The position numbers were made by a program, and so were the translations under genes. This document shows positions 49,409-61,069 of a DNA stretch of 64,000 nt, one piece after another. The number at the start of each line of letters is the position of its first letter. Position 1 is the stretch's first letter. This DNA comes from Haemonchus contortus. Its lineage: Eukaryota; Nematoda; Chromadorea; Rhabditida; Trichostrongylidae. Where the stretch lies: contig LS997566.1 of assembly GCA_000469685.2 (NCBI GenBank), positions 2,136,061-2,200,060 of the forward strand, read 5' to 3'. Below the pieces are notes generated by a model that worked only from the letters and a program-made list of their open reading frames with translations, ran no database searches and was not told the origin of the DNA.

Positions 49409-50292
49409 TCAGCTAAAAACTACGTTCCCCAGGCTGAAACCGCATAATGGTGTGTCCCCTGTATCTGGGACAAAGAAGACGATGGTCGGTGCCATCGTCC
49501 TCTTTGTCCCAGATACAGTGCTAATATAGCAAGGATCAACACGTAAAATTAAGTTCATTTCTTGATATACTAACCTTTGAATGGGTGGTCCCCCTTCCCT
49601 TTTCACTTTCACCCACTGAGGTGAGCCTGAGTCCATGACACCATTTCAATTCCTACTTTGCACAATGTGTGCAAAGGCGGTCCTGACGTTGACGGTGGAG
49701 GGTTTCACGAGGAACTGAGATTTTATTGAATTTGGTCTCTCCAATTTCGGCAGCCTCCTCTAAGGCGCCTCTAAGATCTCATCGAATTGGACAATAGTGA
49801 GTAAAGGCTAGTTCACACATTGTGCATGGGCCTAGAGTCCTGTTCGATATAGATATGCATTTTCGCATTGGTATACTCACCTTATTAGTCCTGTCCATCC
49901 CGGATTTTGTCGGTTCTATACTTATCTCTGTACCAGTTTGAGTCCCACCAGTTTGAAGTTGAGTCCCATCTTCTGCCATCTCTCTTGGGAGCTAGACCAG
50001 CCGATGCTTCTTGACCGATGTACCAAGAAATGAATACTACGGTTGATGCATTCGCTTATATAGCGTCTTGCTCAGGCTATCATGATGATATCCAAAAAGG
50101 TAAACAGTCAGGCAAGGTGTTGCTCACTCGTTCAGAACGAACTGAGATAAACGATGTATGGATGAGCTGATCACTAACCTAACCAGACGGTTCAAATGCT
50201 GATACAATATCGGAATGTACTGTGCAGATGGTGCTGAGCCCGCAAAAAACATATAATTCGCTCTCAACTGGCGATGACCTGACCATATCCTC
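49409..50292 (-). CDS. 3' end of an unrecognised gene (four exons)
   Basis: Exons in transcription order are 50292-50184, 49991-49881, 49615-49575 and 49433-49409 (stop). Their phases (2, 0, 0, 2) fit and all donors and acceptors are GT/AG. The first reads RIWSGHRQLRANYMFFAG and continues PSAQYIPILYQHLNRL. The second is polar and Gly/Thr-rich (EDGTQLQTGGTQTGTEIS). The third is basic (WVKVKREGGPPIQ). The tail is LGNVVFS. Upstream exons were not identified. The second exon has an internal ATG at 49979 that could be an alternative start. I do not recognise the family. The last intron contains a strong hairpin (49459-49517). Confidence 0.5.
49459..49517. repeat. Near-perfect 27-bp intronic hairpin
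   Basis: CTGTATCTGGGACAAAGAAG (continuing ACGATGG) pairs with its inverse, with one mismatch, around a 6-nt loop TCGGTG. It lies in the 141-nt last intron of the minus-strand gene ending at 49409. It could be a tiny palindromic element or a source of small RNA. Confidence 0.8.
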
Positions 50293-52797
50293 CTGAACGG
50301 GAATTTTAATACCATCATGGCTATGCCAATCATATTGCTCCCTTCTATTGACATATTTGAGCTACTGGAAGAGAACCTAATATCACATACCCTGATGGTC
50401 GCTGCCAATGTTAGTCACATCTGCGGCTTTGCCTTAGTACAGCATACCCCGATGTTGCTCAGGCATTTAAAAGCTCCGTTCTTGACTTTCTTTCCTTTTT
50501 TTCTGATTACACATCCTCTCATTACTGACCCGATACCCTGTACCGATCAATACCTATCTTATGCATACCTGATTCCTCATCTACGCTTCTCTGAGTAATG
50601 TCGAATAGAAGTGTAATGGAAGAAAGTGGAAGCGTTACGAAAAGCCTTCCGTACAAAAGTCCTAATGTCCACTGTGACCCTGTCCTCCCAACATTAAGGA
50701 TACGGTAAGCGGCATAGCACCGCTTTGTTTGAAGTGTCTTCGAGCAAACCTCTCATGTATCGTACTAGAACAGGTGGTTCTTGTACATCTGAACAAAATC
50801 AAAATACCAACTTACAAGTAGACCATAGCTGTACCACGGTCTGTAGAAGTCCTTGAAATGAGGGAGAAACTTTAACTCTAACTAACTAATTTGGATATTT
50901 TTTCTATTTATCCTCTTCTGAGAAATTGTCTACTCCACTTAACCTATTTGAAGGCCCACAAGTTTTCGATAGCACCGTAAAGCAAACTTCATCTTTGCAG
51001 ATTATGATTCCAAATAAAAACGTATATTTAGTAGCGTGTGACCAGGAACTCCCGTTCTGTAAGAGGGCTGCCAAGCTGTGATTACCAATTAATATCAGAT
51101 TACTATTATTTACTTTTGAGGGATAAATTCTTGGGCGTTAATGGAACTCATTTTTGGGATGCGTCCCCATATTTGACTTCCATACAGAACTGTGGTGGCA
51201 TACATACATATTGAATGCGTAACTGGCCTATACTATTGGTTCCGTTGGTCAATCAAGGTGCAAGTCCGTGCTTTCATCTCTCCCCAGACGGGTCTATTGG
51301 CGATTAACCGACCCCGAAGGGTGAAGGTCTTGGTCGGTCTAGGCGGATATCGGTCCGGGATTCGAGCGCATTATCATGCGTGTGTGATAGTAAGTCCCTA
51401 GCTACTGCACCACCTTTTCTCTACGTCCAGATATTCATTCTAATTTTCGGATCCTCCTTTACAACTGTTTTTCTCTCGGTTATGCCGGGAGCTGAGTTGT
51501 CACCCGTGTGGATTTTTTCGGGCTAGGCAATCAGATTAATCGTCCTGCATGAAAAGTTTTGAAGAATATCAACTATACTTCCTCTTCCATTGCTCTTGAA
51601 GATGTTGTGATATGTATTTATATTTATACTTCTAAACAAACAGCTCACTAAGAGAAAAACAAACAATCAAGTGAAGGTGTTGACAACCGAATGAGGAGAA
51701 ATATACAAGTGACAAGAATAAATGGTCCGTGTAACTTCAGAAAACAGTAAACACTCCGTCAAGGAAACAAGCAAGACTTAGCTCTGAATATAAAGAACTG
51801 TACAGTGTGGGTGTGTGGGATAAAGAAAGAGTTCACAGAAACTTTCTACACAGGGGTTAAATTGTAATGGAATTGTCAATGACTGTCCCCTCTGGTCCCT
51901 ACGTTAGGACTGCCATTGAACGGTTGTTGAGTAAAGCCAAACTCCACTGTTTACTTCTTCCATTCGAGACGATCATCTTTGGAGAAGAGCATTCTGAAAA
52001 ATCTCCGTTGAATAACTATTCAATTCAGTAGGGCAGGAGTGTTCCCTTCGGGCGGGGCTTAGAATTGTAGGGATTCGCTAAGATTGATTCGAGCTCTCTT
52101 GAAATAATTCTCATTACTTAGTGATCTCAAACTGGTTACGGAGCCTAACTAGCGGTGTTCCATCTTCGTAACATATCTATGACTGTGAGTGAGCTCCATC
52201 TTTTTCATCAGAAAGTGTGTCCCGAAAGAGGCCAAGGTGCAGGAGGGCGGACAAAGTGGGGTTCGTCACCAAAAGGGCTATTCGCTGGTAAACAGGGTTT
52301 CGGGTTCCTGAGATAACTTGAGTGACGGCGGTGGAGGAAATTTTCAGTGGTGAACTTCATTGAGGATTTCCACCCTTCTAACCTCTGCGTTGCTTCAAGC
52401 TTACTATAATGGAACACATAGTCTCACGCTCTTCAGTTTTTTCAATCCGGCATGAGGACCGGATTCGAGATCCATTCGGGTTTTCAGTAGTGTTTTCATT
52501 GCGCATGTATCCTTCACAATGCTGAGCAACCAAGGACCATCTCACGCAGAGGTGGCTGTCTCGGTTGTGCTTGTAAGAAGGAAGGCAGATATGAAAAAGG
52601 AGGCCTGTGAAAACACTCCAACTGTACCCATTCCCGCAATCCTTTGAGTATGCCTACCTATAGCCCCATAATTTTAGCTGACCTACACAGGAAACGGGAG
52701 GTTTTTGTCGAGGTGGAAACCCCATTGTTTATGCAATTCAGCGGGATAACCAAGAGTTGTCGTGAGAGCTTAGTGTACTAGAGAAGCAGGAACGAAC
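50293..52797. other. Interval between the unknown gene and aquaporin 3
   Basis: A SINE-like copy lies at 51125-51418. The upstream exons of the unknown minus-strand gene and the short last exon of aquaporin 3 should be here, but neither was located. No other feature was recognised. Confidence 0.4.
51125..51418 (-). repeat. tRNA-headed SINE-like copy
   Basis: The minus-strand head is AGGTGGTGCAGTAGCTAGGG with B-box-like GCTCGAATCCC. The body includes GGTCTTGGTCGGTCTAGGCG and TTGGGCGTTAATGG, read on the plus strand. Confidence 0.72.
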
Positions 52798-55700
52798 TTG
52801 TATACTCCGGCAGCGATTAGGGCTCCAAGTATCGGCCCAACATAGTAGATCCAGTGTAATGTCCAAAAGTTAGCTGCCAGCTTATCGTGCATGAAAATTG
52901 ACGCCACAATGTTCGGCCCAAACGATCGTGCAGGGTTCATCGATGCACCAGAGATAGCGCCACTGCAATAAGTATTCTTACTGTTTAGAAACCTTAATTC
53001 AATTTGGAACTTGTTGTTTACAGAAAGCCTTCACTCCTAAGCCCATATTTGCCATCAGAATCGTGGGCAGAGTTACAGTACAAATTTTTGCTTTCCTATT
53101 TAAAGCTGTTTGCTGTTTCTTTGTTCGACTTTACAAACAAATGGCTAGGCACGTCGTGTAGCGCATAAATAAATAAATAAATGAGAAGCTCACGCTGCCA
53201 TAATATCCATGAGAACTGTGGAACCGATCGCAAGTGGTGCAAGCACGGTTGTTCCGTCTACGGCTGTCATGAATATCGTTTGCATCAGGAAGTATGTACA
53301 TAACGCTTCAGCAATCAGCCCCTGAAAGAGGTCTATTTATAGATCCCTCTATGAGCTAATAAACAGTCCCAGTCCTAGAAATTACTAATGTATCAGGGTT
53401 CTCAGACGCTCCGACGGAATCACCTGTATTGAGGGTATGAGGGGTCTTATTCTTGTGTTGCAATTGGATCATCTAGGCACGTCGCTGGATAAATAACTTT
53501 TAAAAATAAAGGAAATAAGGTCAATAAGCAATTATCAGCATAGCTGTTAATTACAGCAAAGAAAACTCCACTGGCTTTCCATTCTGTTGGATCCTATTGA
53601 ATCTTGTCAAAAAAAATCGAAATGATGTGAGCTCTGAAAGTCGATGATGGAATCATGTTACTGGGAGAAGTTTTTGAAGCTCTCTATTGTGTTTTTGCTG
53701 ATAGTTAGTTAGATAGTGGCATGACTGATACGGTATGTCTTTGTCTCAAAATTGATACAGTACACTTTCGTTGTGAAACTGGTATGGGAGGTGAACTTTG
53801 GTCCCAAAACTGATGCAATACACTTTGATCCTGAGAATGATAGGGTACATTTCCGTACCACTACTGATACGTTACATCTTGCCCACAATCTGATAAGGAT
53901 CGGACAATATTCCCCTAGAATCTATCTCCTACTAGCAATCCGTAACGATTTCTTTCACGGCAGACTTCTCACATGAGCCGTGCAGAGGTTTGATCCCCTG
54001 AGTTTAAGAAATGTTTTGAGGCTGAATCGACACAGTCTACCTTCGGAAGCAAAATAGATGGGATTCGAATGATTTAAACTGGAACGGTAGCAACTTCAAT
54101 GGCGGTATTCACTCTTCTGCCAGAGAAGACAAGGAATTGTTCGTGACTTGGCCCATTACGATACTTTTTCTGGCTTTGTCAGTTAATTCTTATCCTTCAC
54201 ATGAGAACGATCATGCTTGGACAAAAAAGTTATTTCTAGGGCGCCTGGTGAAAGAGTTCCCCCCCCCTCAATAGGACTACCGTCACCGTGGGCGATGTGC
54301 TATCGAAGTCCTGCTTACGGTGAGCCAGATAATGATAAATTACAATTCCTGGAAATGTTAGCGATCTTGCTCACCTGATACCACGCAGTTTGAGGTGCAC
54401 ACAGTGTAGCGCCTCCTTGGATGGCCACATACTGTGGATAGGACAGTACACTCTGAAACCACTCAGTTTGTACTTTGTTCAGAGAAAAGTCGCTTTTTTA
54501 AAAGTAGTTAGTTGCATACTCTCACGATCTTTGAATGTCCAAGTTATCCTACAAAATTCACGCTGAAAGGCCCATGTTGACTTGAAGACCAGCTCATGGA
54601 ACCAGAACGAGTCTATACTTACACCGTTCGCACGCTATGTTCAACCACGCTCTCTCTTAAATCAGTTTACGCCACCCCTTACACAACCGAATGCGCTCAT
54701 CCGAGTGCGATTCTGCAATGTGGTTCTGTTGAATCTGGACCAAAATCATTTCGTGCTTTGACGAGCTCTCCTAGACAGCCTAGGTCCACCTAACAAGAAA
54801 GCCGGTCATAGCTGATCTATGTTATCTGCAGTTCGGGCTTCTGGCATTCTGCAGAAAGGCTTTGACTACAGTAAGTAGCAGCCATGCCGGACAGAAATCC
54901 CTGTAGATGCCACTGAATGCCTAAGAATACTGCTGGTGTTCAGGTGTGTGCAGCCGCAACTCAAAATCATTGTCTTCATACGTTTTTGACTTCACGCCTG
55001 GAGAACTTCTCAAGACGTAGCTTTAGAAGTGGCGGTTAACTATGACCGGGAGACCCTACATACATCACAAGACCGTGTACCTCCTAGCAAAAATCTGGAG
55101 AACTCGTTAGGTCACAATCTGGCTAGACTGAGTCAACTCACCCGAACCCACAGTCCTCCGACAACTGCTCCACACATTTGCGATATGATGTAGAACAGTG
55201 CTTCGACTGGCGAAATCTTACGTGCTGCGGCTATTCCCACAGTGACAGCAGGATTCACATGAGCTCCGCTGTAATGTTTTAAATAGCATAAATCGATATC
55301 CTTTTCTGAAGTTATATCAACTAGTGAGATTTCTGTTGGGTGAAGATTTTCTGTGTAGGAGCCTTGTATATCACATGGATTAGTTGAACAGCTCGACGCT
55401 TTTAATCGTACTGTAAAGGTTCAGAAAATCTCTGCCTTCCGAGAGATCTCTCCAGGAAGTGCTTCAACCCAGTTTTACTAAGCTGAAGCAAGATTTCATA
55501 GAAATCATGACTGAACATCATATCAAATTTCATTGATAAGAACAAATTTTTGAGATGTTCGGTGTATTCGATTCCATTTTGCTCTGTGATGGCTTTTATA
55601 TACACGTCAGCGGTGTTCTTGGGTTCCCACAAGTTGTTTAATAAGTACTACTGCTTTCTATGATGGGTTGTAGTGGTGATGTTCCATCTAAGCGAGGGAG

Positions 55701-58438
55701 GGGGGAGGATGAGATACTATGAAGAGTTAAGCTTGGGTAGGGGGGCTGGTACCTTTTCCTCGAACGGCGTGACGTGCTCGACGTACGCGACCGCGCGTTG
55801 CGAAGGGAAAGATTCGAATTCCCTGTGGAAGGATATGGAGAGTCGCCGTGGAACCACTGAAGCAGGCCGTGGGAATTCCGGGAGAAGTTTCGTGACCTTG
55901 GGATGCCCCAGGTAGTTTTTCTCTTTTCCGTAGCCCACGAAAACCTACAGAAACCGAAGTTTCATAGTAGTTTTCTAGAGGTTCTGATAGTTCTTATTTG
56001 CTCGAGTTTTCCTGAGTACAGTAATTCCTCTCATAGCAACCTTTTCAAATGCCCTTTCCTTTAAGTCAAAAGCATCTGATTCAAGGGAGTTCCAATCGGA
56101 AAAAAATTCTGCGCTTACTTTGCCTCTTTTTAGCTATAAATTGATCGAAAAGAAGACTTTTCTCGGGTTGTACGTACCGTGGAACACAGTCATCAAGCTC
56201 TACAAGGTGTCTTTTTCGGAATGTTGAAAATCTTTGCTCTGTCAGATCATTCGATTACGATGGATACTCTCAAATTTCCTCAAAATCGAATGAAAAAATC
56301 TAACCTCGAGAGTAATCAGCTCAAAATTATATCATTACATAAGAAGAATTAAAAAAGGACAATTTCGAATTTCTCTCTTCATGTGGTTTAGGACCTCTTT
56401 TAAAGGGTACGGTAAAAAGGAATGAAAAACTATATGAATGTAGGTTCATCAATGCTCTTTTCAAGAACTTTCCAGCCCCTTCGGTGCTCAGACTCGTATA
56501 TAGATCTATGTTTTCAGGAAGATATCTTATTTGGTCTTTCCAAATAAAACGATTCGCTTACCTAATATGAGCAAACGTTGCCACATTAACAAAAATACAG
56601 AATCCATGAGTTAATGCTGCATGAAGCACTCCGTCATAAGTCGTCAGACCTTGACAAGATCCTGAAATGTCAGTAGTTTGACTATGAAGCCGCCAGAATT
56701 AACACCAACGACCTATCCTCTTTTCCGTCTAATGACAGGGAGGTCATTAATTCATATTCGTGCAAACTTACTATATTATATCACACCATATCTTCTCGTT
56801 TTTGTCAATAATATATACAGAGGAATATTATTATATCGTCGTATCATATGATATCATATACTCTTATCATAATCCTATTTCCCTTCGGATATGAAAAGCA
56901 GACTAAGAACAAGCCAGGCCTGAGTTTGTTACTGCTTACTTTTAAAAATTTCGGAATTCTTTTTTTACTGGGCCCCTCGTCATCCTTCCAAATGATTTAT
57001 CAAAAACTGGATGTCAACAATCGGTAAACAATTCATTACATATCCCACCTTGGTCTAATGCCTCTTATGGGAAAAGTACGCGCGCGAAAGTTGGTCTCAA
57101 ATTGAACCAAATAACCATTTCTGATCTGATTAATCTCAACCCTCCCTGTGACGAGAAATAATCCCTGCTCTATCCCACTTCCCGACAGCAATTCTCTTCC
57201 TGTAACTCTCCGTTAGCTAAGGATTTTTGGAAGCACATATGTCTCGTTTTGCGTCTAATCCGTTCAAGTGCTCCCCCACACTTTTCGGTTCCACTCTATC
57301 AAAACTAGCCAAAGAGTAGCTCACTGTGGATGTCCACATGGCTCGATCCTAGGAGAGCAACTGCTGCTCAGAGGTTAGCTCACTGTGAATGTTAGCGTGG
57401 CTAAATGGTAGGACAGGTTAGTATAATAGAAGAGTAACTTTTCAGAAAAAAGGGCGATATACCGTGAGGTTTCATATCCAGAACATGAAGTAGCGATAAT
57501 ATGTATACACATATAATAATTTGAAAATAACAGTTTTTAAGTAGGGATAGGATAGGCACGTATGTTTTGTAAAGCCTGACAAAAAAACTTCTAATGTGTA
57601 TGGTACGAGAGCCAGCTGTTTGGGCTAATTCTTTTTTTATCAACTTGAAAGCACAGTTCACAATAAAAATGGTTCCTGAGATTTCCTTATAGAATGAATT
57701 CTAAGCTCACCCTTATACCATAACTGCCATTATGAAGTCGAAAAACGTCATGGATAGGGCACAGTAAGGGGTCAGAGATTGTATCGTGTGAATGCACCCA
57801 TCGTGCACGAGTTTCAACGGCTTCGTAGATACTGTACTATCTCAAGAGACCCCATGTAGGAAATTCAAACAACTTGTTATAACACATGGGGACAGTGAAA
57901 GGCAGTTTCGTACGATTTCGGCATGATGTAGTCATCCTTTTGAGCAATGGGAGCAAGTTAATTTCCGTCCAAACACCCCTTACATGCCATTACCGTCACG
58001 GTGAGTCCGTACAACCTCCCACTTCCACTACTTTTGAAAAGCCTTGAAGTAGGTGGATTTTCTCGTCTTACTCACCGCTCTCCTCACCGTACTCCTCTAC
58101 ATTAACACTTCCACTTTTCTATTGAAAGGGGTATCTGAAAATATTATCGTGAACTGTGCCTTCGAGGGATAGATTCCCGCCTCTTCAGCTACCAGGTTGG
58201 CGAGAATCTGTTTCTTAAGTCAGTAAAAGCAGAAATATTGTTTTCGAATAGTCAACATCGGTAATGGTAATTTAAAAGCTTCCTTACAACACATTTGCTG
58301 ATTCAATGGAAGAACACACTCACCAACAAATACAAACATCATCACGCCGAGGAATTCGGCTGCACATCTCGCCCACAAGGGATAGATTTTACCATCTGCC
58401 TCGCTTATCGTATTTGTTTCGGGCTCTTCGTTATACAT
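52798..58438 (-). CDS. Aquaporin 3 (AQP8/AQP-4-like water channel)
   Basis: Exons in transcription order are 58438-58324, 56661-56562, 55268-55142, 54452-54375, 53321-53194 and 52962-52798. The ATG at 58438 opens [17 protein letters not shown]. It lies 12 nt after TTTTTATAG, which could be a spliced-leader or ordinary acceptor; the 12 nt are in frame, so an upstream exon is not excluded. NPA motifs are HVNPAVT (residue 77) and SMNPARS (residue 192), both complete with the pore arginine. Phases equal those of the other two paralogues, and the last four internal exon lengths equal those of aquaporin 2 exactly. The last donor, GTTCGT, is weak, and the short final exon was not found. Glycine is replaced by alanine just before the first motif (SGAHVNP). 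It looks functional. Confidence 0.92.
57310..57410. repeat. Isolated diverged monomers of the 85-bp minisatellite
   Basis: AGTAGCTCACTGTGGATGT and AGGAGAGCAACTGCTGC, then a second TTAGCTCACTGTGAATGTTAG, match the array at 61070-62472. The distance between the two TAGCTCACTGTG copies is only 61 bp because the AAGCAAGGCAAGAAGAAGC part is absent. The site is in the first intron of aquaporin 3. Confidence 0.85.
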
Positions 58439-61069
58439 TGGGCTTCCTCTCTATAAAAATATGACATTAATTTCGACCAACAGTTGTCGGGCTTTTCTAG
58501 TACAACAGTCAATTTTTTCGAAGGTTTTTGCGAGATGTTATGATTATTTTCGAAGCCATTTATGTTTATGAGTGATTATAAGTGGGTTTATAACCCCAAA
58601 TTATTTCAACCTCAAATAAACTTGTGGGGTTTTTCAACCCCAAATAAGCTTTCGGGCAATAGAAGCAGGGGTTGTAGGGAGTTGTAGGTTGGAGGGGTGG
58701 CGGAAAAGCATATGTTTCATGCAGAGTTGTCCAAGTCCTTCTCGATTCTGGAATTCTCGCTCATAACCGAGAAATCAATAGACAATTAATCAAGGAAAAA
58801 GATGATCACTGAATTGGTTTAGAGACATCAGACAAAGACATCAAAGAGTAGACAAGTTTTCGAAAGCGAATCGGTGGGCAAAATGCAATTCATAGGGCTA
58901 ATACAATTCAGGGCGAATGTTGACACATCACTGCCTATTTTGTGGAGCCCTTTGTTAGTTTTTGTTGCAAAAAAAAAAGTTCTGTAGAGCATACATAATA
59001 TGATGAACGAGATACACAGAAAGCACACCACGTCAGTTCGGATCGATCTGGACATATGGAAAAGGCTTTGGAAGTATAACAGTTCTTGTCAGTCCATTCA
59101 GATGAGGCGCAGTCACGGCTAAGGAGAAATGGAGAAGGCAAGATCCATGAATGCGACCTCTGCAGAGCTTCAAAACTACGGCCAAAGATATGAAGAGAAC
59201 CCCTTGGCAGTTGGGGTAGTTTCCGCCACGCTGGAGGGGATGGTGAAAGAACCCAATGCTTGAAGGCTTCATAAGATTGAGACGGGGGACGGGCGATTTG
59301 TGCGATTCTGGGTGCGCGCGGCAAATTGATCGGCAAAATTCGCGATGATTCGAACAATTCTGGCGCCTCTAAAGGAGCAACCGTATTCTTTCTGTAGAGC
59401 TGTTTTCAATTCGAGCGGATTGCGTAATCCAGAAACTAGACCTAATGCCGCACCCGTGAGCCTCGTTATGCCTTGATGACAGTTCAATTGTGCTGACCGA
59501 TTATGTTTAGTGACAAAGATTACCCGGGTGTTTGTTAAGTCAATTCCGGCGAACCATATTGCTCCCTGAATGACATCACTATGCTCCTTTTCTGTAACGT
59601 CCTATCGACTTCCATGATGGGGGGGATGGGGGTGGGGATTACTGACTCAGCTATTTGGAGTCTGGCAATTTTTCGCAGTTTCCACTGCAAGAATTTTATG
59701 TTTTTACATGCATGTCCTGGCTTCCACACTCTCATGAGTCTACTTCTATGCTTTGTGGTACCAGGTCTTGGCCGAATTAGTTCACCCCTCTCCTCCCTCG
59801 CGATACCGACTTTGGTCATTGCGCTGGTGCGTAGCTCGACGGTTCTTCCACCGTTGAACTAGGCACCAATGCAATGACCGAAGTTGCATGCCCTCTGGAT
59901 TTTCTGCTTTACGGTTTCCTGAACCGACCGGCGTTTTTGGGAGTACAGTTTATTTGTCGACCGTATCGGAAGAAGTGACAGGAGGGCTGTGACGACGCCA
60001 CAACCCGTTAGAGCAATCAAATGAAGACTGAGTGCAATCCGCATCATGGGAGAACAGCCGACCACATGTACATTTTACTCAAGACTTTTCAGCTGATCGC
60101 AGGCTCAGACTCAAGCATCATCGTCATAAGAAGGCTGCGAACCAATCAGGCTATCAAAACGGCATGTGTCAAGAAATGCCGGGCTCCCATGCTTTTAATA
60201 TTTCCCATGTAATTTTTCTCTTCCTTCGAAAGTCTGGATAAGATCATGGTGAATCAGGGGATTATTTCAGAAACTGACTGAATTAAGTTGTTTAGCGTTA
60301 TGTTGTCATGTTACCATCTCCCTCTGATTTAAGTTGGTCCACTCCTGGATCCTACTTTGTCTTCATAGTTCTGTGCTATCTTGCACACGACATTCGAGTT
60401 TTGTTCAGTTGAGGAAGATCGGAAATTTAGAAAAAATGCAGAGAAGAACCAAAAAACAACCACTAGGAAATGCAAAGAGTAGGAAATTTGCTATGTCACC
60501 GCACACTGCACAACATCAAAGGCAGTCTTCACGCTCCGAGACGCTTCTTTTGATTGAAACCACGCGATGAGTGCGAATTGTACACTTGCGCGTAAAATTA
60601 ATAATGCACTTCGAAGTGAAAGCGTTCAAGGAGCACTTCAAAATGTGAAAACTGCCCAAAGATGTAAACTAACGAACGTTGTTCTGTTGATTCGAAATTT
60701 TTCGCGAATAACTCCTTACTTCAGTGAATGCTTCACGTGCTTTTGTGTTGTTACCCACCGACACGATGGTTGACATATTGTACCTGAAAATAATTTAATT
60801 TACAAAAATATTGTTTCAAACCCTTCTGATGAAAAGGCAATCCGTTGCTAGTACAATTAGAAACACGGAAAAATTAAGTTCAACTACTATCCACATATGG
60901 GATATATGCAAACAGAAGTCCTTATTCGATCTGTAGAGAGATGAGTTCCAGACATTAGGTCTAAGCCACTGCCGCGCATTTCAATCGGGCGTGGCAGAAT
61001 AGACTGCGTTCTGTGTTAACTACTGAGATGGGACTCTTCATCGGGAAGCCAAGGGGAAGTACTGGGTGG
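58439..61069. other. Upstream flank of aquaporin 3, mostly unassigned
   Basis: Several overlapping minus-strand frames (58935-59357, 59269-59487, 59535-59819) are open but show no recognisable family, and their splice context is unclear. A candidate peptide precursor at 59859-60065 is listed separately. A plus-strand 68-codon frame at 60567-60773 is also unrecognised. Confidence 0.35.
59859..60065 (-). CDS. Candidate short secreted peptide precursor
   Basis: A complete frame of 62-68 residues, depending on which of three early ATGs is used (60065, 60047 or 60044). From the third it starts MRIALSLHLIALTGCGVVTA, a plausible signal peptide. A basic site (QKRR) follows, and the chain ends KIQRACNFGHCIGA, where two cysteines four residues apart could form a ring after cleavage at the arginine. 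This architecture suits a neuropeptide-like precursor. No amidation glycine is present and I recognise no family. It may be a chance frame. Confidence 0.3.
   Translation of the reverse strand: MVGCSPMMRIALSLHLIALTGCGVVTALLSLLPIRSTNKLYSQKRRSVQETVKQKIQRACNFGHCIGA

Noticed and set aside
58935..59819. Series of overlapping minus-strand frames as one multi-exon gene
   Set aside because: I could not find splice sites with matching phases or any family similarity.
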